45,146 nt of DNA, from positions 1-45,146 of the forward strand of contig JAGYJR010000017.1 in the NCBI GenBank assembly GCA_018401995.1. Reading direction: 5' to 3'. A program made the translations under genes and the position numbers. The DNA comes from Flavobacterium sp. GTDB lineage: Bacteria > Bacteroidota > Bacteroidia > Flavobacteriales > Flavobacteriaceae. The notes under the pieces are model-generated. The model saw only the letters and a program-made list of their open reading frames with translations, ran no database searches and was not told where the DNA came from. Below, one piece after another: positions 1 through 8,778 of the stretch; position 1 is the first letter of the stretch; every line of letters begins with the position of its first letter.

Positions 1-562
1 AAATCCAACCCGAATTTCAACCAACAAAGCACACAAAGGGAAAAACAATCAAATTAGTATTGTAACACATAAGTTAAATCCAAAAAACATTAAAATCGCA
101 CAACGCGAAGCTTTAATGTGGGGAACCATTCAGCAAGATGCGATTAACTTTGGGAATATTCTCCACGAAATCATGGCGTTTATTCATACTAAAGAAGATG
201 TAGATTTAGCCATTCAAAAAGCAACTGAATTGGGATTGATTACCTTTTCACAACAAGAAGTTTTCAAGGAAACTATTCAAAACATTGTCAATCATTCGGA
301 GTTAAAAGAATATTTTGAATCTGATACCAAAGTGTTTAATGAGCAAAATATCATTAAAAAAGCCACTAAAAACAGCAAACCAGATAGGGTTGTAATTAAA
401 AATAATTTAGCGTATTTGTTAGATTATAAAACAGGAGAAAAACACAACAAACACAAAGCGCAATTAGAAGAATATGAATTTGCTTTACAAGAAATGAATT
501 ATACCGTTGCAAAAAAAGCACTTATATATATAGGAGAAAACATAGAAATAGTAACTTTGTAA
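1..562 (+). CDS. AddA/RecB-type helicase-nuclease, C-terminal end (partial)
   Basis: The reading frame is open from base 2 with no start codon, so the gene begins upstream of the window. About 186 C-terminal residues are visible. They carry the RecB-family PD-(D/E)XK nuclease pattern: a GNILHEI segment, then PDRVV and LLDYKTGEK, which supply the acidic and lysine metal-binding residues, then a QLEEY segment. In AddA/RecB proteins this nuclease domain follows a UvrD-like helicase and trims DNA ends for recombinational repair. An AddB-like gene lies 2.8 kb downstream, which supports an AddAB-type pair. The helicase part is outside the window, so assignment to AddA rather than another RecB-like nuclease is inferred. 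The stop lies 34 bases before kbl, so the two may be cotranscribed. Confidence 0.8.
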   Translation, partial: NPTRISTNKAHKGKNNQISIVTHKLNPKNIKIAQREALMWGTIQQDAINFGNILHEIMAFIHTKEDVDLAIQKATELGLITFSQQEVFKETIQNIVNHSELKEYFESDTKVFNEQNIIKKATKNSKPDRVVIKNNLAYLLDYKTGEKHNKHKAQLEEYEFALQEMNYTVAKKALIYIGENIEIVTL

Positions 563-596
563 CCTTAAACAACAAACTGTTAACAACAAACATATC

Positions 597-1790
597 ATGT
601 ACGGAAAAATCCAACAACACCTACAGAACGAATTAGCCACAATTAAAGAAAGTGGTTTATACAAAAAAGAACGTATTATTACATCGCCTCAAGGAGCAGA
701 AATTACGATTTCGACAGGTGAAACCGTTTTAAATTTTTGTGCGAATAACTATTTAGGATTGTCATCTCATCCAGAAGTAGTGCAAGCGGCAAAAGATGCT
801 TTAGATTCTCATGGTTTCGGAATGTCGTCAGTTCGTTTTATTTGTGGAACGCAAGATATTCACAAAGAATTAGAGCAAAAAATCGCTAATTTCTACGGAA
901 CAGAAGATACTATTTTATATGCAGCAGCTTTTGATGCAAATGGTGGAGTTTTCGAACCTTTATTAGGAGAAGAAGATTGTATTATTTCAGATTCTTTGAA
1001 TCACGCTTCTATTATTGATGGTGTTCGTTTGTGTAAAGCAGCACGTTACCGTTATGAAAATAATAATATGGAAGACTTAGAGCAACAGTTAATCAAAGCA
1101 ACTGAAGCAGGTCACCGTTTTAAATTAATTGTAACCGACGGAGTGTTCTCAATGGACGGATTAGTAGCGCCATTAGATAAAATTTGCGACTTAGCTGATA
1201 AATATGATGCTTTGGTTATGGTTGACGAATGTCACGCTGCCGGTTTTATTGGCGCAACAGGAAAAGGAACATTAGAGGCTAAGGGCGTAATGGGAAGAGT
1301 AGATATCATCACAGGAACCCTTGGAAAAGCACTTGGTGGAGCCATGGGTGGATATACAACGGCTAAAAAAGAAATTATTGAAATTTTACGTCAACGTTCT
1401 CGTCCATATTTGTTTTCTAATTCATTAGCGCCTTCAATCGTTGGGGCTTCATTAAAAGTTTTCGAGCTATTAGAAAAAGACACCACATTAAGAGACAAAC
1501 TAGAATGGAACACCAATTATTTCAAAGCGGGATTAAGAAAAGCAGGTATTGATTTCATCGATGGCGATTCTGCAATTGTTCCTGTAATGTTGTACGATGC
1601 CAAATTATCACAAGTGATGGCAGAGGAATTACTTAAAAAAGGAATTTATGTTATAGGCTTTTTCTTTCCAGTAGTACCAAAGGGCAAAGCTCGTATTCGA
1701 GTTCAGTTGTCAGCTGCTCACAGTAAAGAGCATTTGGATAAGGCAATAAATGCGTTTGAGGAAGTAGCAAAAATGTTAAATATCATTTAA
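597..1790 (+). CDS. kbl: Glycine C-acetyltransferase (2-amino-3-ketobutyrate CoA ligase)
   Basis: This is a 397-residue PLP enzyme of the alpha-oxoamine synthase family, the usual length for Kbl. It cleaves 2-amino-3-ketobutyrate with CoA to glycine and acetyl-CoA, the second step of threonine breakdown. The PLP lysine is K244 in [10 protein letters not shown]. The cofactor-binding VDECHAAG motif has D210 and H213, and [12 protein letters not shown] is the substrate-loop signature. The MYGKIQ start is the first ATG in frame and sits 34 bases after the upstream nuclease gene. The usual partner, threonine dehydrogenase (tdh), is not in the window. Closely related 8-amino-7-oxononanoate synthases share the fold, but length and motif spacing fit Kbl better. 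Confidence 0.95.
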   Translation: MYGKIQQHLQNELATIKESGLYKKERIITSPQGAEITISTGETVLNFCANNYLGLSSHPEVVQAAKDALDSHGFGMSSVRFICGTQDIHKELEQKIANFYGTEDTILYAAAFDANGGVFEPLLGEEDCIISDSLNHASIIDGVRLCKAARYRYENNNMEDLEQQLIKATEAGHRFKLIVTDGVFSMDGLVAPLDKICDLADKYDALVMVDECHAAGFIGATGKGTLEAKGVMGRVDIITGTLGKALGGAMGGYTTAKKEIIEILRQRSRPYLFSNSLAPSIVGASLKVFELLEKDTTLRDKLEWNTNYFKAGLRKAGIDFIDGDSAIVPVMLYDAKLSQVMAEELLKKGIYVIGFFFPVVPKGKARIRVQLSAAHSKEHLDKAINAFEEVAKMLNII

Positions 1791-1826
1791 ATGCGTATTT
1801 ATACTACATTTTTTTAACAAAACTTT

Positions 1827-1854
1827 TTGTATTTAAAAAAAAATAGTATTTTTG
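1827..1854 (+). promoter_or_regulatory. Bacteroidota-type promoter for the OmpA-like gene
   Basis: TTG at 1827-1829 is followed after 17 bases by TATTTTTG at 1847-1854, a full match to the TTG/TAnnTTTG consensus of Bacteroidota primary sigma factors. It lies 37 bases upstream of the ATG at 1892. The close match agrees with the high expression usual for OmpA-like proteins. Confidence 0.7.
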
Positions 1855-1891
1855 CTCCAATTATAAAGTGTTGTAATTAAATAAATAAAGT

Positions 1892-3295
1892 ATGAAACAT
1901 CTAAACAAATTATTTACTGCTGCATTATTGTTTGCTGGTTTAACATCGCAAGCACAAGATAGCAACAACCCATGGGCAGTGTCTTTTGGGGTTAACGGAG
2001 TGGATACCAAGGTAAGTACCTATGGTAATGACAGTCCTAAATTTATCCAATTATTGAATGCAGAAGAAAATTGGAATGTATTACCTTCAGTATCTTACCT
2101 GAGTGTTTCAAGATATGTTGGGGATGGATTTTCTTTTGGATTAACAGGTTCTGTTAATAGAATTGACAGATGGACTGTTCCTGTTCCTGGAACTATTAAT
2201 ACTACTGTTGTAGTAAATCCAGGTGATTTATCTTATTATGCAATTGATGCTGCTGTAAAATACAGTTTTCAAGAATTGTTAAAAATTAAATGGTTAGATC
2301 CTTCTATCAACGTAGGTGGTGGTTATAATTTTGTAGGTGATGCATCTGCTGGAACTGTAAATGGTGGTTTAGGTTTGGCTTTTTGGTTAACTGACCAAGT
2401 TGGAATTTCATTCCAATCAACTTACAAACATTCGTTTGATGACAATAGAATGGCTGATTTAGATGTTCCTTCACATATTCAACATTTTGCAGGTTTAACA
2501 TTTAAGTTTGGTGGTAAAGATACTGATAGTGACGGGATTTATGATAAAGAAGACATGTGTCCTGAAGAGGCTGGTTTAAAAGAATTCCAAGGTTGTCCTG
2601 ATACAGATGCTGACGGTATAGCTGATAAAGATGATGCTTGTCCAAACGAAGCAGGTACAAAAGAATTAAACGGTTGTCCTGATACTGACGGTGATGGAAT
2701 TATTGATTCAGAAGATTCTTGTCCAACTGAAGTTGGTACAAAAATCATGAATGGATGTCCAGATGCTGATGGTGACGGTGTTGCTGATAAAGATGATACT
2801 TGCCCAACTGTTGCTGGTCCAAAAGAAAACAAAGGTTGTCCATGGCCAGATACTGATGGTGACGGTGTTGCTGATAAAGATGACGCTTGTCCAACAGTTC
2901 CTGGAACTGTAGCAAACAATGGTTGTCCAGAAGTTTCTGATGATGCTATGAAAAGATTAAATGAATATGGTAAAACTATTTTATTTAACTCTGGAAAAGC
3001 GTCTTTCCAAAAACAAACTATACCAGTTTTAGAAGCAATGACAGCTATATTAAAAGAGTATCCAACTGCTAACTTCTCTTTAGAAGGTCATACTGATAGT
3101 GATGGTTCTGAAGCTTTAAATCAAAAGTTATCTGAAGAAAGAGCTGCAGCTGTTAAAAACTTCTTAGTTGAAAATGGTATTGCTGCTGATAGATTATCTT
3201 CTAAAGGTTTTGGTGAGTCTATGCCTGTAGATTCTAACAAAACTTCTAAAGGTAAAGCTAACAATAGAAGAGTTGAAGTGAAATTAGTAAAATAA
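1892..3295 (+). CDS. OmpA-family outer-membrane protein with TSP3 repeats
   Basis: This 467-residue protein has a signal peptide (residues 1-21, ending SQA|QD), then a beta-barrel-like region (about 22-208) rich in aromatic and glycine residues. Five thrombospondin type-3 calcium-binding repeats follow (about 210-346, DxDxDGxxDxxDxCP pattern). The end is an OmpA C-terminal peptidoglycan-binding domain (about 355-467) with [10 protein letters not shown] and NRRVEVKL motifs. The domain order is that of flavobacterial major OmpA-like proteins, which tether the outer membrane to the cell wall. Repeats 4 and 5 are nearly identical at DNA level, suggesting recent duplication. It has its own promoter and a strong terminator, so it is probably monocistronic. 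Confidence 0.92.
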   Translation: MKHLNKLFTAALLFAGLTSQAQDSNNPWAVSFGVNGVDTKVSTYGNDSPKFIQLLNAEENWNVLPSVSYLSVSRYVGDGFSFGLTGSVNRIDRWTVPVPGTINTTVVVNPGDLSYYAIDAAVKYSFQELLKIKWLDPSINVGGGYNFVGDASAGTVNGGLGLAFWLTDQVGISFQSTYKHSFDDNRMADLDVPSHIQHFAGLTFKFGGKDTDSDGIYDKEDMCPEEAGLKEFQGCPDTDADGIADKDDACPNEAGTKELNGCPDTDGDGIIDSEDSCPTEVGTKIMNGCPDADGDGVADKDDTCPTVAGPKENKGCPWPDTDGDGVADKDDACPTVPGTVANNGCPEVSDDAMKRLNEYGKTILFNSGKASFQKQTIPVLEAMTAILKEYPTANFSLEGHTDSDGSEALNQKLSEERAAAVKNFLVENGIAADRLSSKGFGESMPVDSNKTSKGKANNRRVEVKLVK

Positions 3296-3320
3296 TTTCT
3301 CTCTAAAATATACTAAGAAA

Positions 3321-3347
3321 CGTCCCGATATATCGGGACGTTTTTTT
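3321..3347 (+). terminator. Rho-independent terminator of the OmpA-like gene
   Basis: A perfect 20-base palindrome (3321-3340, CGTCCCGATA/TATCGGGACG) is followed by seven T. It lies 25 bases after the stop and only 11 bases before the ATG of the next gene. That gene therefore depends on read-through or on a promoter buried in this segment. Confidence 0.9.
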
Positions 3348-3358
3348 ATTTTTATAAA

Positions 3359-6136
3359 ATGAAACAAGATACTTTTTTAGATAAGTTAAGCGCCATTATT
3401 TTATCACAATCTGATATTGAGTTATCAAATTGTTTGATTGTTTTACCCAATAAAAGGGCTAAAGTATTTCTTTTAGAGAGCCTAAAAAATCAATTAGAAA
3501 CTACCTCGTTTGCGCCAACTATCATTAGCATTGAAGATTTCATTCAAGAAATTTCCGGCCTTCGTTCGATTGATCCAATCGAATTACTTTTTGAATTTTA
3601 CGAAGTCTATCTTTCTGTAACAGAAATACCCAAACAACAATCCTTTGAAGAATTTGCCACTTGGGCTAAAACCGCAATTCAAGATTTTAATGAAATCGAT
3701 AGATATCTATTGGATCCAAATCATGTTTTTTCTTATTTAGAAGATATTGAAGCATTAAAACGTTGGGATTTACAACCACAAGATAAAACCAAATTAATCA
3801 CAACTCATTTAGAGTTTTGGGCTAAATTACCCTTATACTATGAATCGTTTTATAACCATTTATTAAAAAAAGGAATTGGTTATCAAGGTTTATTATACAG
3901 AGAAGCAGTAAAAAACTTAGCTTCATTTACAACAACCATTACTAATCAAATCTATTTCGCAGGGTTCAATGCGTTAAATCAAGCCGAAGAACGAATATTC
4001 AAACATTTAGCTAATGAGAATAAAGCCAAAATTTATTGGGATATCGATGAAGTTTTTTTGAACGATTCCTATCATGATGCTGGTTTGTTTATTCGAAAGT
4101 TCAAAAAAGAATGGAAACCTTTCGTAAATCAAGATTTTGAATGGGTAGTAAATTACTTTAGTGAGGAAAAGAATATCGAAATTATTGGTACGCCAAAAAG
4201 TATTGGTCAAGCTAAAATTGTGGGAACTATAATTGAAAAAATTCAATCTGAAAACCCAAATTTAGAAAAAACAGCTGTTGTTCTTGGCGATGAAAACTTA
4301 CTGCTTCCTGTTTTATACGGTTTGCCCGAATCGGTTGATGCGTTGAATATTACAATGGGTTATCCGAGTAAAAATAATCCTGCGCAATTGTTGGTTAGCA
4401 AGTTGTTCAAGTTGCATACCAATGCCAAACATCGAAACGAGAAAAGCTATACATTCTATTACAAAGAAGTTTTAGATATTTTGAATCATCCTTTGGTAGA
4501 ACCGTATTGCAAAGTGGAAGAAGTGGTAAAAGTGATTAACAATAACAATTTCACCTTCTTTTCCAATCAAAAATTATTCAGCTTATACGAAGAGAAATAT
4601 CCTAATTCGGAAAATAAATTCTTTCAATTACTCTTCACACGTTGGGACGATTCTATTTCAGATATTTTATCAAATTTAAATGCAATTTTACTCACGATAA
4701 AATCCTATTTAAGCAATGACGATGCCGAAGAAAAAGTAACCAAAGCATTCGTATATTCGGTTTTTAAAACGATAAATAAATTAACCAATTATCACGAAAC
4801 GTATAATCAAATCGAAAGCTTACAATCGTTACAAGCGATTTATAAGCAAATTATCGATTTAGCGGAAGTTTCTTTCGAAGGCGAGCCTTTGTCAGGTCTT
4901 CAAGTAATGGGTGTTTTAGAAAGCCGTGTGTTGGATTTTGAAAATGTAATTATCACATCGGTAAATGAAGGTAAATTTCCAGCAGGAAAATCACAGAATT
5001 CATTTATTCCTTATGATGTGAAGAAAGAATTGGGCTTGCCAACGTACAAAGAAAAAGATGCGATTTATTGCTATCACTTTTATCATTTGTTGTTTCGCGC
5101 GAAAAATGTTTGGTTACTTTACAACACCGACAATGAAGGAATTGATGCAGGTGAAAAAAGTCGTTTTATTACCCAATTAGAAATTGAAAAACAACCAAAA
5201 CACAATATTACAAGCACAATTTACAACGCCGTTTTACCCGAAAAAGCATACGAACCAGTAACAATTCCAAAAACGGAGAAAATTTTAACCCGTTTGCACG
5301 AAATCGCTACCGAAAAAGGATTTTCACCATCGTCGTTGACCAATTATATTCGTAATCCGTTACAATTTTATATGCAACGTATTTTACGCATCAATGAAGC
5401 TGATGAAGTGGAAGAAAATATCGCGGTCAATACATTGGGAACCATTATTCATAATGCGTTGGAAGATTTGTATACACCGTATTTGAATCAGTTTCTGGCA
5501 TTGCATCATTTGGAAGCGATGGAAACAAAAATTGACGAAGTTATTCTAAAACATTTCAAAGAAATTTACAAAGAAGGCGAAATCACCAAAGGTAAAAACC
5601 TGTTAGCTTTTGAAGTGGCGAAACGAAATGTTTACAATTTTCTACAATTGGAAAAGAAAGACATCGAAGAAGGTCAAGCGATAAAAGTACTATTATTAGA
5701 AGCGAGTTTGTCTTGTGAAATCGAAGTAAAATCCTTGCCCTTTCCAATAAAAATCGCAGGTAAAGTTGACCGAATCGAAGAACGAAACGGCGCTATCAGA
5801 ATCATCGATTACAAAACTGGAAAAGTACTTGGTAATAGTTTAAAAATTAACGAATTCACTGATTTGACCTCCGATATTAAAAATGAAAAAATCATTCAGT
5901 TGTTGTGTTACGCCTTGATGTTTGAAAATCACGAATTAAAACAAAACCGAGCAGTTTCAGCGGGAATTATTTCGTTTAAGAACATGAAAAACGGCTTTTT
6001 ACCTTTCGGATTAGGAAAAGGAAAAGAGGCTGAACTTGTTATTTCAACAGAAATTTTAGAAGATTTTAAATCGGAATTAGAAAAATTGATTGTAGAAATT
6101 TTCAATCCAGAAAATCCGTTTAAAGAAAAAATTTAG
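3359..6136 (+). CDS. PD-(D/E)XK nuclease family protein, AddB-like
   Basis: This 925-residue protein has the AddB layout. The N-terminal two thirds is helicase-like, beginning near LIVLPNKRAKVFL (the position of a degraded Walker A). The C-terminal third is a RecB-family nuclease. Nuclease motifs are FSPSSLTNYIRNPLQFYM, GTIIHNALEDLY, and KVDRIEERNGAIRIIDYKTGK, giving the metal-binding Asp residues and catalytic Lys. The C-terminal CxxCxxxxxC iron-sulfur cysteines of Bacillus-type AddB are not seen. It probably pairs with the AddA/RecB-like protein at the window start for double-strand-break end processing. The start lies 11 bases after the ompA terminator and no promoter was identified. Confidence 0.85.
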   Translation: MKQDTFLDKLSAIILSQSDIELSNCLIVLPNKRAKVFLLESLKNQLETTSFAPTIISIEDFIQEISGLRSIDPIELLFEFYEVYLSVTEIPKQQSFEEFATWAKTAIQDFNEIDRYLLDPNHVFSYLEDIEALKRWDLQPQDKTKLITTHLEFWAKLPLYYESFYNHLLKKGIGYQGLLYREAVKNLASFTTTITNQIYFAGFNALNQAEERIFKHLANENKAKIYWDIDEVFLNDSYHDAGLFIRKFKKEWKPFVNQDFEWVVNYFSEEKNIEIIGTPKSIGQAKIVGTIIEKIQSENPNLEKTAVVLGDENLLLPVLYGLPESVDALNITMGYPSKNNPAQLLVSKLFKLHTNAKHRNEKSYTFYYKEVLDILNHPLVEPYCKVEEVVKVINNNNFTFFSNQKLFSLYEEKYPNSENKFFQLLFTRWDDSISDILSNLNAILLTIKSYLSNDDAEEKVTKAFVYSVFKTINKLTNYHETYNQIESLQSLQAIYKQIIDLAEVSFEGEPLSGLQVMGVLESRVLDFENVIITSVNEGKFPAGKSQNSFIPYDVKKELGLPTYKEKDAIYCYHFYHLLFRAKNVWLLYNTDNEGIDAGEKSRFITQLEIEKQPKHNITSTIYNAVLPEKAYEPVTIPKTEKILTRLHEIATEKGFSPSSLTNYIRNPLQFYMQRILRINEADEVEENIAVNTLGTIIHNALEDLYTPYLNQFLALHHLEAMETKIDEVILKHFKEIYKEGEITKGKNLLAFEVAKRNVYNFLQLEKKDIEEGQAIKVLLLEASLSCEIEVKSLPFPIKIAGKVDRIEERNGAIRIIDYKTGKVLGNSLKINEFTDLTSDIKNEKIIQLLCYALMFENHELKQNRAVSAGIISFKNMKNGFLPFGLGKGKEAELVISTEILEDFKSELEKLIVEIFNPENPFKEKI

Positions 6137-6201
6137 TTAGCCACTGATTAAAGGATTTCCATGGATTTAAAATCCAGCTAATCTGTGAAATCTGTGGCTA
6201 A
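6137..6201. repeat. Dispersed intergenic element, TTAGCCA...GTGGC family (copy 1)
   Basis: The element is bounded by the inverted ends TTAGCCAC (6137-6144) and GTGGCTAA (6194-6201). Its left end, TTAGCCACTGATTAAAGGATT, matches TTAGCCAATGATTTAAGGATT at 16333, and its right end matches ATCCGTGGC near 16434. The shared ends in unrelated gaps mark it as a dispersed noncoding repeat. It starts immediately after the AddB-like stop codon. Confidence 0.6.
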
Positions 6202-6273
6202 TTTACTACGTGTTTATTGTGCTTTATTTGTGTTCTTAGTGGATAAATATTTTTTACACATAAGGTTGTATTG

Positions 6274-6353
6274 AACCACAAGGCTCACAAAGTAATTACA
6301 CGAAGTTCACAAAGCTTTGTGTTCATTGTGCCTTCTTAGCGTTTCTTGTGGTT
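6274..6353. repeat. CACAAAG-type repeat with inverted ends
   Basis: AACCACAAG (6274-6282) and CTTGTGGTT (6345-6353) are perfect inverted ends of an 80-base segment. Inside are CACAAAG motifs and the palindrome ACAAAGCTTTGT. The right end reaches into the stop codon of the minus-strand hydrolase (6352-6354). CACAAAG/CGCAAAG motifs recur at 7156-7195 and 24365-24672. Confidence 0.6.
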
Positions 6354-7134
6354 AAACCCTTTTCAAAAACCCATTCAAAAACACTAACAATTCCGCTTGG
6401 TTTTCAAAATGACTCATGTGACCATCTTCAAAAGTGGTGAGTTGTACTTGCGTGCCTTCGATTTGAACTACGTTTTCCTCGTAATTTAAAACCGGATCTT
6501 TTTTACCTAAAATAAGTTGGATGGGATAAGGCGCAAAATGCAAAATCACTTCACGATCTTTTCTGATTTTCATGCCTTCTAATGCAGCAACGATTCCTTG
6601 AAGAGGTGTTTTTAAAGCTTCCAATTTCACTTCTTCAATGATGTCAGCTAAACGTTCGCGATTGTCTTCACTAAACAAATTGGCAATACTCATGCGAATA
6701 AATGCGGAATAATTTTGTTTCACCGCAAGAATAGCTCTATCACGATTCGCTTTACGTTCGTCGCTATCGGCTTTGGAAGTGGAATTTTGTAATACAATTC
6801 CTTTGACGTTATCTGGATATAATTCAGCGAAAGCCAATGCTACATAACCGCCCATAGAATGTCCAATCAAAACTGCTTTTCTGATTTTTAATTCGTGCAA
6901 TACATGATGCACCATATCGGCTTGGTCTTCCATGGTGTGGACATAACCCAAACATTCCGTTTCACCGTGACCTAACAAATCGATAGTAATGATGCGGTGT
7001 TTTTTGACCAACTCAGGAATAAACGCCTTCCACATTGATTGATTTTCCAAAAAACCATGCAACAAAACCACAGCTGTTCCTTTTCCTTGGTCGGTGTAAC
7101 TGATTTTGGTGTTTTTGAAGTTCGTGGTTTTCAT
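6352..7134 (-). CDS. Alpha/beta-fold hydrolase
   Basis: The protein has 260 residues from the preferred start MKTTNFKNTK at 7134. A longer frame opens at 7218, but its extra 28 residues are translated from repeat DNA and would precede the promoter at 7140-7170, so I reject that start. Family motifs are the oxyanion-hole segment VVLLHGF, the nucleophile elbow GHSMGG with catalytic Ser, the acid in LGKKDPVL and the His in EDGHMSHF. The substrate cannot be read from sequence; such proteins hydrolyse esters or similar bonds in the cytoplasm. The last codons and stop overlap the inverted end of a repeat. Confidence 0.85.
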   Translation of the reverse strand: MKTTNFKNTKISYTDQGKGTAVVLLHGFLENQSMWKAFIPELVKKHRIITIDLLGHGETECLGYVHTMEDQADMVHHVLHELKIRKAVLIGHSMGGYVALAFAELYPDNVKGIVLQNSTSKADSDERKANRDRAILAVKQNYSAFIRMSIANLFSEDNRERLADIIEEVKLEALKTPLQGIVAALEGMKIRKDREVILHFAPYPIQLILGKKDPVLNYEENVVQIEGTQVQLTTFEDGHMSHFENQAELLVFLNGFLKRV

Positions 7135-7139
7135 AAAGG

Positions 7140-7170
7140 CAAAGGTAGAGTTTAAACGCAAAGGGCGCAA
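7140..7170 (-). promoter_or_regulatory. Promoter of the alpha/beta hydrolase
   Basis: On the minus strand, TTG (7168-7170) is followed after 20 bases by TACCTTTG (7140-7147), five bases before the chosen ATG at 7134. The TTG falls inside a CGCAAAG repeat, so the repeat may supply part of the promoter. The short leader implies a leaderless or nearly leaderless message. Confidence 0.5.
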
Positions 7171-7195
7171 AGTTTTTTCGCGAAGTACGCAAGGA
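7156..7195. repeat. CGCAAAG-type dispersed repeat
   Basis: The segment contains CGCAAAG twice, then CGCGAAG and CGCAAGG, spaced about 9-16 bases apart. It is the same style of repeat as at 6274-6353 and 24365-24672 and shows no coding signal. Confidence 0.5.
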
Positions 7196-7213
7196 AAATA
7201 TTTTGTCATTTGT

Positions 7214-7281
7214 GTCATTTCGACCTAAGGAGAAATCACATTATCTGCTCATGTTATGAGATTTCTCCTTGTTGGAATGAC
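7214..7281. repeat. REP-like inverted repeat
   Basis: The left arm at 7214-7237 starts GTCATTTCGAC and ends AAGGAGAAATC. The right arm at 7260-7281 is its imperfect reverse complement: 6 paired bases at the outer end and 11 at the inner end, with a two-base bulge. It could fold as a 68-base hairpin between aminopeptidase P and the hydrolase, both on the minus strand. I recall similar GTCATTTCGA...GAGAAATC repeats from Bacteroidota intergenic regions; the copy number here is unknown. Confidence 0.6.
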
Positions 7282-7305
7282 ATCTTTGTGTTAAAAAGTT
7301 TGAAC

Positions 7306-7334
7306 AAAAAAAAAGGCTCACATTTCTGCAAGCC
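7306..7334 (-). terminator. Possible weak terminator of aminopeptidase P
   Basis: Read on the minus strand, GGCT...AGCC flanks a short loop and is followed by nine T (A run at 7306-7314), 34 bases after the aminopeptidase stop. The stem has internal mismatches, so this is tentative. Confidence 0.35.
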
Positions 7335-7367
7335 GTATATACTGTAAACTGAGACTGAGACTGAAAA

Positions 7368-8666
7368 CTAACTATTCATTAACGCTTCAATTTCATCAAT
7401 TTCAATTGGAATGTTTCGCATTAAATTGAAAGGTTCTCCTTGTTTTTGGATTACAACATCGTCTTCTAAACGAATACCAAAACCTTCTTTTGGAATGTAA
7501 ATTCCTGGTTCAACAGTGAACACCATGTTGGCTTGCATAGGTTCATGTAATAATCCGTAATCGTGCGTGTCTAATCCCATGTGGTGCGAAGTGCCGTGCA
7601 TGAAATATTTTTTATACGTTGGCCAATCTGGGTTTTCGTTTTGCACATCGGCTTTGTCGATTAATCCTAAACCTAATAATTCTGAAGTCATGATTTTTCC
7701 AACTTCTACATGATATTGTTTCCATAATGTTCCTGGAACCAATAGTTTAGTAGCTTCGTTTTTCACATTTAAAACCGCTTGATAAACTGCTTTTTGTCTG
7801 TCTGAAAAACGACCCGAAACAGGAATGGTTCGACTCATATCACTAGAATAATTAGCGTATTCTGCACCAACGTCTAATAGAATCAAATCACCAGCTTTAC
7901 ATTGTTGGTTGTTTTCGATGTAATGCAATACATTCGCATTGTTTCCAGAAGCGATAATGGGTGTGTAAGCAAAACCTTTGGAACGGTTTCTTAAGAATTC
8001 ATGCGCAAATTCAGCTTCAATTTCATATTCCATTACGTTTGGATTTACAAAATTTAGAATTCTTCGGAATCCTTTCTCGGTAATATCACACGCTTTTTGA
8101 ATTAAATCCAATTCTTCGCTTTCTTTTACCGAGCGTAATCTTTGTAAAATAGGGTTTGATTTTTCTACTTTATGTGCAGGATAATTTTCCTTCCACCATT
8201 TCACAAAACGCGCTTCACGAGTTTCGGTTTCAATAACAGCTCTGTAATGTTCATTAGTATTAATGTACATCGTATCTGCATAAGCCATAATTTCTTTCAA
8301 CGTTTTGTGGAAATCTTGTAACCAAATCACCGATTTAATTCCAGAAACTTCAAACGCTCTTTCTTTAGTAAGTTTTTCGCCTTCCCAAATAGCAATATGT
8401 TCATTCGTTTCTTTTAGGAATAAAATTTCTTTCAAATACTCATAAGGCGCATCAGGAAAAAGCAATAATATACTTTCTTCTTGGTCTACTCCCGATAAAT
8501 AGAAAATATCACGATGTTGTGCAAAAGGCAAAGTAGAGTCAGCAGAAACGGGATAAATATCGTTAGAATTGAAAACGGCAACGCTATTAGGTTTCATTTG
8601 AGCTGTGAATTTCGCTCTGTTTTTGATGTATAAATCGCGGTCTATTGGATGGTATTTCATACTCAA
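7368..8666 (-). CDS. pepP: Xaa-Pro aminopeptidase (aminopeptidase P, M24B)
   Basis: This 432-residue enzyme removes an N-terminal residue preceding proline. An N-terminal creatinase-like domain (about 1-170) is followed by a pita-bread metallopeptidase domain. The dinuclear metal ligands are visible: two Asp in LLDVGAEYANYSSDMSRT, His in HGTSHHMGLDTHD, Glu in FTVEPGIYIP and Glu in GIRLEDDVV. Length and motif order match PepP. There is no signal peptide, so it is cytoplasmic. TATTTTTG on the minus strand (8684-8691) could be its -7 element, although no good TTG was found upstream of it. Confidence 0.93.
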   Translation of the reverse strand: MSMKYHPIDRDLYIKNRAKFTAQMKPNSVAVFNSNDIYPVSADSTLPFAQHRDIFYLSGVDQEESILLLFPDAPYEYLKEILFLKETNEHIAIWEGEKLTKERAFEVSGIKSVIWLQDFHKTLKEIMAYADTMYINTNEHYRAVIETETREARFVKWWKENYPAHKVEKSNPILQRLRSVKESEELDLIQKACDITEKGFRRILNFVNPNVMEYEIEAEFAHEFLRNRSKGFAYTPIIASGNNANVLHYIENNQQCKAGDLILLDVGAEYANYSSDMSRTIPVSGRFSDRQKAVYQAVLNVKNEATKLLVPGTLWKQYHVEVGKIMTSELLGLGLIDKADVQNENPDWPTYKKYFMHGTSHHMGLDTHDYGLLHEPMQANMVFTVEPGIYIPKEGFGIRLEDDVVIQKQGEPFNLMRNIPIEIDEIEALMNS

Positions 8667-8778
8667 AGTGGTTTTTCAGTTTCCAAAAATAAAAAGATAA
8701 ATATGAAAAGTTGTTAAATACTATAGAAATTTTGTTGAAGTGCACTTTTTTGGCTAATTTTCAACAAAATTTTTCAAG

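Noticed and set aside
2539..2919. 126-codon minus-strand frame in the OmpA-like gene
   Set aside because: It is the mirror of the TSP3 repeats on the other strand, with low-complexity Ser, Pro and Val content and no start context.
7135..7218. N-terminal extension of the alpha/beta hydrolase to 7218
   Set aside because: Its residues come from dispersed repeats and lie upstream of the promoter; family homology begins at the ATG at 7134.
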